Shown: one piece after another, positions 11,480-21,800 of the stretch
Position numbering within the stretch: position 1 is the first letter of the stretch
How the letters are laid out: every line of letters begins with the position of its first letter
Assembly: GCF_035046485.1 (NCBI RefSeq)
Contig: NC_085138.1
Location: 276,129,694 to 276,193,693, forward strand
Origin: Aedes albopictus
Lineage: Eukaryota > Arthropoda > Insecta > Diptera > Culicidae
Reading direction: 5' to 3'
DNA length: 64,000 nucleotides
The notes under the pieces: model-generated
Database searches by the model: none
The model's input: the letters and a program-made list of their open reading frames with translations, nothing else
Told to the model about the DNA's origin: nothing
Made by a program: the position numbers and the translations under genes

Positions 11480-11640
11480 TGATTGCAAAATGGTCATTGA
11501 CACAGAAAGCTCTCAGTTAATAAATGAGAAAGTCCTTATAGAACACTAAGCTGAAGCTAAGAAGCACGCTTTGTCACAGAAAAAGTAGTAGAAGTAGTAG
11601 TAATAGTAGAAGAATAAGAAGAAGAAGATGAAGAAAAAGT
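11480..11640 (+). mobile_element. SINE 3' fragment
   Basis: From GCAAAATGGTCATTG to the AGAAGAAG-rich tail this matches the 3' half of the SINE at 9085-9375. The tRNA-like head is missing, so it is a 5'-truncated copy. Confidence 0.7.
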
Positions 11641-11701
11641 TACATAAACAATGCTTGCAATTTTTGGAAAAAATGTATTGAAAGTACCAGATATAGGATT
11701 T

Positions 11702-11952
11702 CTGGGTCTTCAGTTAGCCTAGGGGATCACCAATCCGGAGACGACGGGTTCGATTCCCGTTCCGGTCGGGAAAATTTTCTCGACTACCTGGACATAGTGA
11801 TACAATTGTGTTTTCCTCACGATAAACAAATTCATGCAATGGCAGGCAAAGAAAGCCCTTCAATTAATACTGTGGAAGTGCTCAAAGAACACTAAGTTGA
11901 AGAGAGGCAGGCCAAGTTCCATGGGGAACGTAGAGCCTCACAGAAGAAGAAG
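11702..11952 (+). mobile_element. tRNA-derived SINE, second family
   Basis: It starts near CAGTTAGCCTAG, has box B (GGTTCGATTCC) and ends in AAGAAGAAG. ATATAGGATTT is duplicated at 11691-11701 and 11953-11963. Compared with the copy at 40570-40842 it has lost about ten bases between the two promoter boxes. The 3' part is related to the 9085 family, so the two families share a body but have different heads. Confidence 0.85.
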
Positions 11953-11963
11953 ATATAGGATTT

Positions 11964-13200
11964 AGAGAAACTGGAAGTTAAAGTTAAAAATTTCAAAATT
12001 GTTTCCCAAAGCCTTTATAACCCTTTCGTGACGAACCAACATAATTGTACTGTTGAGCGATAAGGGAGCGTCCACAAATAACGTAGCATTTTTGGTCGAT
12101 TTGTTACTCCCCCTCCCATGTTGTAGCATATTTCCTCATACCCATACCCAATAATCATAAATCATAAATTTCGAAATGTTTTCGTCTCAAAAAATCCGTA
12201 ACCCAAATAAGCTACCAGGAAAAATGTAAAAGTGTAGGGATGTCAAAAAAAATAGAAAATTCAAAAACCAAAGTTTACAATATCGCGAAATGAAAAGAAT
12301 CATCTTCAAAACATGTTCAAATCGATTTTAGATTACAAGAAATGATATTTAGATCAAAATAAAAAATGGATATTAAATGGTTAATTGTGAGATCACAGCT
12401 GCGATTGAAAGTTTTCTCAAAAATATCATAAATCAATGTGTCATCCCTGTGGAAATAGGTGCCCTGAACGGAAAGCGCACCTGTGGAAAAATATTTCTCT
12501 ACGATTCAAAACAATGCCAAATAATCCATAATTCAACATAATTTGTCATCGCCGTGCGCTAGGTCTGTCATCAAATAATTTCCAATTATTTTCATTGCCC
12601 CCTTTTATAGTTTCAAAGCGATCTTTCATGTCAGAGTGACCATCGGAAAATGGCATGATGAGTTCGCATAGAAACTCAAAGAAACTCAAAGAAACAATTT
12701 ATCAATCGCAATTGTCAACACCGCCCTCATAGAGTGGAATGAACTTCTATCTGGTGTCCAGCACACTAACTGATCCGTATCGCTCTATGCGGAAAACGGA
12801 ACACTGAGATAGTAGGGTACACTGAGGCAAATGCACTATTATTGTTTGCAAACAATCACATGTTAATAGAATTCAAGGTATGTAAAAGTCTTACAAATCT
12901 TGTTCAGAAGGCTTCGTAAACAGGTAATTTTAGCTTCTCTCAACTATATTATGAAAGGATATATTTTTTGTATGGGGTTCCACATTTTGTGTTCCCGAAT
13001 TTGATATTAGCGTTTTGAATGCACACATCAATAAGTAGCTAAGTAGTACTTGCAATTTTAAAACCAAAAAATCAGTGTTCCCCAAAAACTTCAAAATCAT
13101 CATCATTCAGCCTGGTCTACCTTAATCGATTTTTCAATTGGTCGCCTACTATTTGCAATCGGGGACATAAATTTTCTCTCGTTTATCTACGCTGCTTGGT
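11964..13200. other. Unassigned non-coding region
   Basis: No gene seen. Near 12065 there is a GGGAGCGTCCACAAATAACG motif, which resembles the end of a common mosquito repeat, but I cannot find its partner end. Confidence 0.3.
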
Positions 13201-13215
13201 ACCCCTTATGAACTG

Positions 13216-13274
13216 TATAAACGGAGCAGGGTACAGCAGTCAGTGCAGTGGTGGCCCTGGCCGTGGCCGTAAGT
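13216..13274 (+). promoter_or_regulatory. Possible core promoter and first splice donor
   Basis: TATAAA at 13216-13221 is followed 26-31 bases later by TCAGTGCAGTG (13240-13250), which offers initiator-like CAGT start sites. A consensus splice donor GTAAGT lies at 13269-13274. The stretch from here to about 14000 is less AT-rich than its surroundings and free of recognised repeats, so it may be a host 5' exon. No downstream coding exon was identified. Confidence 0.25.
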
Positions 13275-15289
13275 TACAATCGACCGTCCGGGTGCATTTA
13301 GGCACACTGGCACTTGCTGTTTGCAAGTCGAGACCTTTGCCTTTGCGTTGTCGAGCCATGTGGTAGGCTCGTCGAACTACATTATGCGACCTACGAATGC
13401 AACGGACGGGACGATGCACAAGTTTACCAGCGAGCAAAGCGAACTAATTGAAACGGTGACAAGTTCATGGGAATATTTATGTAGCGTTTGCCTCAGTTTT
13501 TTTTTTTTCTGCACTGCTTTTCGCGCGCAAGTACAACTCCGCGTACTGGGTTGGGAGGAATTTACGCTGGAGAAAGAAGTTACTGCGCTCCAATGGGAGA
13601 GTCTTTCTTTTTTTCCCTTGCCATCTATCGGAACCCGATATTTCTGGCTTAGGCTCGTCTGTATTTTTGCAGTGCCTGGCCGCGATTGCCTCCGGGTAAG
13701 GGCAAAACCGTTCACGTCGCCCGCCGTCGTGGTTGTCAGCCGATGGCGTGTAAAATAGTTTAAAGGCAAATTACGGTGCGAGTAATTTAGCTGTCATACA
13801 GACAACTGGTTCTTAGTTTTTTTTCCTCGACCAGCAGGAAAGTGGTGGAGATGTGCGCGCGGAATGGCAGAAGGCCAAAGGGTGGTACACACAGCCAATC
13901 TTCTGCGGGCGTCTTCAGGGCAACTGGGAGTCTGGGAATAACAGTATTTTTCTAACGTAAGTACTTCTTGAAGCAAATGTCTGTAGCTAACGTTGCCTAT
14001 AAATGTTTGTGTGGGAAGAAGCATAGTTTGTTTAGAAGTACAATAAAAAAAATATAAAAATCTTAGGAATCCAACGATGCATACTGTTTAGTCTTGTCAA
14101 ATCCTCCTTGATATAAACTTTATTTTAAATCTGTGGGGCTAAGAAAGGTTAGTAATCGCACAGCGAAACAAAAATTAACTTGGCCTCAAAAGCAAACCTG
14201 CTCTCACTTTAATATTTAAATAGAAATACACTAGAACGCCAATGGCGCTGTACTCAGTTTTCCTATTTAATTATTTTAATAACCTTAGTTGTAATAATTG
14301 ATTATTTTTAAGTGCCCATCTTGTAGAGGACCTTTTGTTTTGGTAAACAAAATTTATTTGACACTTATAGTACCGCTACTGACGCTGTAAGGGCGAGGCA
14401 AACTAGATGTTAGTCACACGAACAGTCACGACATTGGATTTCTGTGGCTGGTTATTCTAATAATATTTATGATTAATGTCATCGGCTGTCTTCGAAAAAA
14501 TGCCAATTGATATTCAAGAATATCAATTGGGTTTTTTCGTGACTTTCTTATAGAATTTGTCTAACCGCACAAAAATTTCACAAGGTTCAGCTTCTGAAAT
14601 GAGCTGTTGCTGATTGAATCTAGATATGTCGATATGGCATTTTCAGCACTGGTATTGTCTATCCGGTTGGAATTAAGACAGACATTCAATCAAAAATTGC
14701 CATTTTCTTGGTCCACAAGTGTCGCAACTGTTTCGCATCTAGTGCGCTGTGCTGCTGACAACAACGAGAAGGATGCGCACTACTTTTGACATGATTCAAA
14801 ATCGTTGCGAGTTGGGTCGCATCGCGACTTGATTGTGCGACGTTCGGTTTAGTGGCGGCCCGACAATATTGAGCATTTACATTGCCGACTTTTATGGCAA
14901 ATATTGGACCGCATACAAAGGGGCTGTCTATAAACCACGTGGTCATTTTTTAAGAGATTCCAACCCCCACGACGTAAACATTCCTGAAGATCGGCTCTGT
15001 GGTAGAGCTCACATCACTCGCCAATTTTAGAGAGTTTTTGTGGCCAGTGCCGTAAGTCACTATATGCTGCGTAAGCGCATCACTGCGCCTTTTGATCTGC
15101 TGGAATGAGTGTTTATTATCGTGCAAATTGGATACACTAGTTTACAGCATTTTTGAACTCGGTAAGCTGATGATCATTTTTGGTGTAGAATCATGCCCTG
15201 AGTTCGAAAACGCGAAAGAAAAAAATTACAGTAGAGCGGAATTTTTTTCGACTTTCCATACAAGGTTGATGATTTGAAATCGATTTTTG
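13275..15289. other. Unassigned, locally GC-richer region
   Basis: No recognised coding sequence. Overlapping frames at 13321-13769 on both strands have no identifiable domain. A GGGGCTGTCTATAAACCACG motif near 14921 looks like a transposon end whose partner I did not find. Confidence 0.3.
14493..14539. repeat. Short perfect-looking hairpin
   Basis: CGAAAAAATGCCAATTGATATTC (split across 14493-14514) pairs with the sequence at 14518-14539 around a three-base loop. The stem is about 22 bp with one or two mismatches. It could be a small foldback relic. The loop is very short for a microRNA precursor. Confidence 0.6.
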
Positions 15290-15829
15290 TTCTATTTTTA
15301 AGCAAAGTCGCTCGCTTCAAACATCTCATTCTCCGTAATCAATGCTCCGATTGAGCTGAAATTTTTACTGTAACTTGCCTACATATAATATGTCAAATAA
15401 ACGTCGAGAAAGAATTTTTAAGTTGTTTTTTTCTTATTGAAAAAAATACATTACTTCAAAAAAATTTGGGAATTTTGCTAAAATTTAAGAAGATTGTCCC
15501 TAAAACTCGTTAAAATCTTGAATTTCATCAATCTGACGCAAAACCTGTATTCAAATGATCGAATGGTATTGTATTCAGCTTTTAATTTATGGAAAAAGAT
15601 TTAACATTGGTTGTACCAAACGCAATATATTTGAATTTCAGTTAATTACATATTTTGAAAAGTTGCAAAACTCGATATTGAGCTAAAACTCAAAAACTGT
15701 TCTACTTAAAATTTTTTGAAGGTCGGGTTCGAAATCAGCACTAAATTGTGCTTCAAAAATTTTGGTCGTTGACAGAAGTTCACGACTTTCGTTTTATTTT
15801 GTAAACTTGTGATATCAGAATGTAATGAA

Positions 15830-16200
15830 ATTTGTTGGTCGAAATTCTAATTAACATGTGGACAATTTCCACAAAATTGGTCATAACTCAGGAACGGAGA
15901 AAACCACATCTTGAAAATTTTATTTTACAGAATATAGCTTACAAAGTTTCTCTTCACAAATTATTTTTTTTTTTTTGAATTTTTCCGGACTTTGAAAATA
16001 GTTTTCCGACTTTTCCAACCGATTTTCCTCAACAGTGGAAAAAGTTGTGGAAAACTACAATTTTCATTTCGTATTTTTTCTTGAATTGCTGAGAAAATTT
16101 GCTTACGATTTCACAAAATAAATTGTATCTACTTTCTTAAGTTATGATTTTTCAAATAAAACGGCTCATCATGTTTTGTTCGGCTCCATAAGAGATCATC
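15830..16200 (+). repeat. Copy of the 37.4-38.9 kb repeat family
   Basis: It contains the family landmarks in order: GGTCATAACTCAGGAACGGA, CCACATCTTG, TTTTCCTCAACAGTGGAAAA and TTGCTGAGAAAATTTGC. The array at 37360-38950 repeats the same landmarks several times. AT-rich sequence at 15290-15829 before it has no recognised feature. Confidence 0.75.
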
Positions 16201-16258
16201 ATGACCAATTTTATAAAACTTGCAATTAAACTGATTTATGCACCAAAACCTTTTTAAG

Positions 16259-17372
16259 ACACAAAGAACGCGGCGCGAGACAGGACACAACACTTATAGT
16301 TCATACAAAAAAAAAATAAAAGGGTTTTAATTTACCTTTTAAGTCGACCGGTTTCGGGATCGACGTTGCCCATCGACAGGACGATGTCCAACTGATTACG
16401 TAAGGCACTAATATCGTCATACTGCACAGTATTCGACGAGATTGTTTAAATTTCACTGTATTCTCAGTTTTGTCAAGTTGAAGAGAGAAGAGTTGATTAG
16501 AACATCGTCTTCATTCATATGAGGGCGGTCAGCTGTGGCGATGTACATAGACTCCCAAGCGTTGGAGTTGAGCAGCTTTTCTAATGTGTTTCACCAGCTT
16601 CGCATTCCCCCAATCTGGAACATGGTCCAATGTTGCAGTGTGGAATGCCACACTTGAACTGCTGGTTAGCTCGTTTTCGACTGCGTGTTAATGCTCACGT
16701 AACCGAACTTTGAACTTTGGTTACGAATCGAATAAGCGGTGTTGAGCAAAAACGATTTTTTGAACCACGCTAGTGCGTAAATCACGTCCACTTTTGCATC
16801 CTATCCAACATCTTATGCGATCTTGTGTTGACTGGGGACCTTGTCTTTCAGGTTGCACAACGAATCCTTTAGTGTTTTATTGCTCTTATACACCACCTGA
16901 AATCCGTGGTGTTTGAGAGTGGCCTGAACAGGGCTGGTTAATTTCGGATTGAACGGAAGACTAATTCTCTTTACTTCTTCCCTTTCTGGCTTCAGCGTAG
17001 TGGCATTCCGTCTATGTTTCTTCCTCTCATGTTTTAGAAGAATTCGAAGAGCTGCGGAGCTGAATAGCTACGCAAAAAAAAAATCGTGGATAGAACACAG
17101 CTGACCGTCCTCTTATGAATGAAGACGATGCTCCAATCAACTCTCCTCTCTTGAACTTGACAAAACTGAGAATACAGTGAAATTTCAGCAATCTCGACGA
17201 ATACTGTGCAGTATGACGATATTAGTGCCTTACATAATCAGTCGGACATCGTCCTGTCGATGGGCAACGCCGATCCCGAAACCGGTCGACTTAAAAGGTA
17301 AATTAAAACCCTTTTAATTTTTTTGTAAGCACTATAAGTGTTGTGTCCTGTCTCGCGCCGCGTTCTTTGTGT
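16259..17372 (-). mobile_element. Penelope-like retroelement with inverted 3' ends
   Basis: The left 0.8 kb is the 3' part of a Penelope-like element on the minus strand. The right 0.28 kb (about 17095-17372) is a second copy of the same 3' end in the opposite orientation, so the unit looks like it has long terminal inverted repeats. Both arms encode the C-terminal tail, reading TADRPHMNEDD on the minus strand and TADRPLMNEDD on the plus strand, and share CGAAACCGGTCGAC in the non-coding end. An inverted partial copy next to a truncated one is a known Penelope arrangement. Confidence 0.82.
16450..17080 (-). pseudogene. Penelope RT end and GIY-YIG region, decayed
   Basis: Reading the minus strand gives ISLPFNPKLTSPVQATLKHH and KSNKTLKDSLCNLKDKVPS, the end of the Penelope reverse transcriptase. 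Then, after stops and frame changes, NAWESMYIATADRP and NEDDVLINSSLFNLTKLR, the C-terminal tail after the GIY-YIG endonuclease. The catalytic GIY-YIG part itself is too damaged to see. Inactive. Confidence 0.78.
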
Positions 17373-17875
17373 GTTGTCGAAGTTCTTACGGTAGCACAAA
17401 CCTCAAGAAATTGAAGAGAACCTCGTTAAGAGCATCTTCCGGCTAAGTGGACCACTCTCGGAGCGGTTTTGCAAACCGCATTAAAAGAGTAGCAATAAAA
17501 TCGTTTTAAAACCTAGTTGAATTTATTTCCATTCTCGAAAAGAGGTTATGATGATTGTTGATGTTTTTTTTCAACAAAAAATATGCCAGCTCAAGATACA
17601 AAGAAGCTTCTTTAATGGCACGTAAAGCTCAGGAGGGTACATCATTCTTAAGTAGAAAGCGATCATTTCAAAGTAATATTTTAGTAGTTATTGTGTTGGT
17701 AGGCTTATGCGCATTCAATTTTACCGTGAATTTTGAGGTTGCAGAATCATTAAATTAACGCGCTTAAAAAATGATGAATATTATCATCTTAAAATGAAAT
17801 AAATCAATTAGTTAATTTAGTAAAACTATCTCGACTCACAAGAAAACTCAGCTGAGAGAGTTTTTTATGTGAGCA
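17373..17875. other. Unassigned AT-rich sequence
   Basis: A 67-codon plus-strand frame at 17555-17758 ends in a hydrophobic stretch, but it has no recognisable family and nothing supports expression. Confidence 0.3.
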
Positions 17876-18220
17876 TTAGGGTGGCCCACACTTATATGAA
17901 AAACAAAAATTATGAAAAATGCCAAGTCTTACCTTCCGAATCGATTAATTTGGACTCCCAGAAGCTACGATTAAAATTTGAGCAAAATCGGTTAAGCCTA
18001 AGGGCGCGCTCAAAGTGCTTGAAGTTTGTATGGGAAAACGTAGTCAAATACAGGGTGTTAGGTTCCTGAGTGCAAACTTTTTAAAGGGCGATAGAGGACC
18101 ATAAATGGTGAAAAAAATTGTTCTACGCGTATAATCAAATCTCAACCGTTGCGTAGTTATTGAACTCCCCATGTTTTTGACTCTTATTGCCTTAACTGGC
18201 TATAACTTTAAAATGGTCAA

Positions 18221-18846
18221 TGTTGCGGTGTACAACATCGAGTCCAGTCCGCCGCTGCTGGCATCCCGGTTATAATATATTGCAGATAGGGCACGGGGAA
18301 ATGATTTGATGACGGTAGAACAATGGATGTGTTTGGCTGGTAGATAGAAGTTGAATTGATTGTAAAGATAAACACACAACGATAAGGAAAGTGCAGATAG
18401 AACGTAGAAAAGTAATTAGTTTTCAAATTGAATTTTTGTATGTTTTCCTGCAGTAAATCGTATCTGTAAGTAGTATTTATATTAAGGTTCAAACACAAAT
18501 TAATTCCAAGACCGTTTGTTAGGAAGTAGTCGCTATCGATATAGTGCGCATTTCAATAGCAACATTGGGCTTAGCTAGGGTAACCAGTACGTGAGTAAGT
18601 ACCACCGATGAAGAATTATTCGCGACATTAAGCTTGCTTTTTGAACACAGGTACTACGAAATACGAGTTGCGAAACATCTTTGGGATAGGTGGCCCGCAT
18701 GACTTGGAGATCTGGGTGACCAATGTATGGTAAATTTGTTTATTATTCCTAAATTTAAGCTAATGAATACATCAGCTTTTAGCATATCAACACTGGAAAA
18801 CACCGGCGTGTGTGTCTCAAAAGAACCCGAAAAACTCCTCCCAACA
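18221..18846 (+). repeat. BEL/Pao LTR 1 (626 bp)
   Basis: It begins TGTTGCGGTG and ends CTCCCAACA, the TG...CA form of LTRs. A TATAATATA stretch at about 18270 may be its promoter. The reading frame of the polyprotein opens inside this LTR at 18810. No tRNA primer site beginning TGG follows directly, so the primer is not identified. Confidence 0.93.
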
Positions 18847-21800
18847 AATCTAAAAGATTGAGGTCGATCAGACGAGCTACGATCCCAATGAGTACCCGCA
18901 GCCAGAAGGATGGAACCGACGTCGTCGCACACTGCCAGGCGTGTAGCAATCCGGACACCGAGAGGATGGTGAGCTGCTGCCACTGTAGGTCGTGGTGGCA
19001 TTTCGAATGCGTCGGAGTGACCGGCAGTATCGCGGAGCAAGGTAGAACGTTCACTTGCCCTGGATGCCAGCAACCATCGCTAACTATCCCGCCAGACTTT
19101 GAGAAGCCTAAAGTTGGTAAGTCCGTGAGCAAAGCCGGTAGTTTCGTCTCCGGAAGAACGAGGTCCAGCGTTAGGGCTAGAAGAGCTCAGTTAGAATTAG
19201 AAAAGCTAGAGGCGCAGAAGGCTCTCGCCTTAAAACGATTAGAATTAGAGAATAAGAAGTTGCAGCTGGAGGCGGAGGTCCTTGAGGAATCTTTCCGGTT
19301 GCGCGAAGAGATAGAGAGAGAGGGCGGAAGCGATACCGGGAGCGTGTATTCGCAGCAGAGTTCACGTAGTAAGGTAGAAGAGTGGCAGAAGCAGCAGGAA
19401 GAGATCATGAGTTCGACGATCGCGGCATCTGCGGAAATACCCTCGGAGGTCGGTCTTCAGAAGGAAACCACGGCGACAATCGGAACAGGTGCTAGCCAGG
19501 GCGGCGAAAAGCAGCCGGGAAAGAACATTCTCGATAGGGCCTTGCAAGGCATTTCCTTAGAAGATAGTATTAGCGAGGGTACGTTAGGAGGCATGATTGG
19601 TCGAACATCGGAAATCCTAAGGCAGTCAGGCACCAGTAGGGCAGGACTTCCTCCTGTAAGCGTCAGCTCTAGAGTACCAGGCGTGAGCGCCAACAACCAA
19701 GTCTTGCTCGGGTACATACATCCGCACTCCACTCTTGGCTCATGGAATGAGTCCAATATTCCGCAGTCAATAGCTCCCTCGTTAATTCCCAGTCAATCGC
19801 AAATCGGCGGGTTTGCGAGACATTTGCCAGCAAGCAATTCGCGAATCGTTTCCTCGGTAGTGAATACGGCAAGTGGTACGAGAATTGGTGATTCCTTCAG
19901 TGCGCGACCAGTTGCAACAAGCGAAGCGGTTGGTGATTATCCGATGAACACACGAGACGAACAACCGTTGCTGAGACGCAGAGATCAACCGATGCGGAAT
20001 CCGGAGCTGCACACATCACTCAACCCAGAAAGGCAGTCGGTAGAGAGTCCGAGGGAGAATCTCGCTCAGAACGCTGATCAGCATGGTTGGGGACCGAGCC
20101 CGCAGCAGATTGCAGCACGGCAAGTTATTGCAAAAGAGTTACCGACGTTTAGCGGAAACCCAGAAGACTGGCCACTGTTCATCAGCTCGTTTACCAACAC
20201 AACCCAAGCGTGCGGGTATTCAGATGCAGAGAACTTGGCCAGACTGCAGCGGAGTTTGAAGGGAAATGCACTTGATGCGGTACGTAGTCGCTTGCTTCTT
20301 CCTGCAGCCGTTCCGCACGTTATAGCTACCCTTGAAACGTTGTACGGTAGACCGGAGCTGCTAATCCACACGTTGTTGCAGAAGGTTCGAGGGGCTCCAG
20401 CGCCAAAACAGGATCGGCTCGAGACTTTGATCGGATATGGCATGGCCGTGCAAAATCTCAGCGATCACCTGGAAGCAGGCGGACATCAGGCTCATCTAAA
20501 CAATCCGATGTTGTTGTTCGAGTTGGTGGATAAGCTACCCGCTAACATGAAGCTGGACTGGTCGCTGTATAAGCAACGCTGCGTTGATGTGAGCATCCGG
20601 GCATTCTCGCAATACATGGCAACGCTGGTGCGAGCGGCAACTGACGTCACGTTGCACTACGACCCAAAGCATCAACCAGAACAGCAGCAGCGAGGAGCGA
20701 GAGGTGGCAAGGACAAGACTTTCTGTGGGGCGCACTCTACGGAAGCAGCTCTGAAGACGCCGGCGAAGGAGGAATGTATGTTCGGACGAAAAGAAGAGCG
20801 ATCGAGTCCAGCCTGTCTGGTTTGTAAGGATTCAGAACATCGGGTGAAGAATTGTCCCTTGTTCGCCAAGAAGCCTCTGGAAGAACGCTGGAAGCTAACT
20901 GGGCAGTTAAGTCTGTGCCGGATCTGCTTAGGAATCCATGGGAAACGTCCTTGCAGGATTCGAGGAACATGTGATATCGACGGATGCCAGCTGCGACATC
21001 ATCCGTTGCTACACTCGAAGCAGAGGGAAAACGGAAATAAAGTGAAGGCTGACTCGAAGGCGGAAGGATCAAGTGCGATAACCAACCATCACTCAGCGGA
21101 CAGGGCGGTACTTTTCCGAATCGTTCCCGTAATGCTGCATGGCAATAATCGAACGGTGCCCGCATATGCTTTCCTGGACGATGGATCGGCTAGGACCTTG
21201 GTGGACGAGGAGATCGCAAAGGAGCTGGGTGTAACCGGACAACCACTTCCCCTATGCTTGCAGTGGACTTCCAACGTGAAGCGTGTCGAAGCGGATTCTC
21301 AACAAGTGGCCTTGGAGATTTCTGGAGAGAAGAGCCACTGTAAATTTGCGTTGAAGGACGTGCGCACAGTACGGAAACTGGACCTGCCACGACAATCGCT
21401 TCGGTATGCAGAATTGGCAGATGCTTTTCCTTACCTGAAGGGGCTACCGATCAGAGGATATGAGAACGCGCTTCCGCGGATACTCATCGGCAATGATAAT
21501 GCGCACGTCACGGCGATGCTGAAGATGCGGGAAGGTCGGCCCGGAGAACCTATTGCTGCCAAGTCTCGACTCGGGTGGACGGTGTATGGATCGCGGAGCG
21601 AGAGCATCGGACGCGCACATAGCTTCCATATATGCGATTGTGAAGACGACCAGGCTATTCATGATTTAGTGAAGCAATTCTTTTCTGTAGAAAGCTTGGG
21701 TGTTGACGTCGCGCCATGCCTGGAATCGGCGGAAGTGCAAAGAGCGAAGCGAATTTTGGAGAATACCACTAAGCGCATTGGACAACGTTTCGAGACAGGG

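Noticed and set aside
14493..14539. microRNA precursor
   Set aside because: A three-base loop and a stem of only 22 bp are unlike a pre-miRNA.
17555..17758. 67-codon frame with a hydrophobic end
   Set aside because: Too short, no family, in AT-rich transposon-filled DNA.
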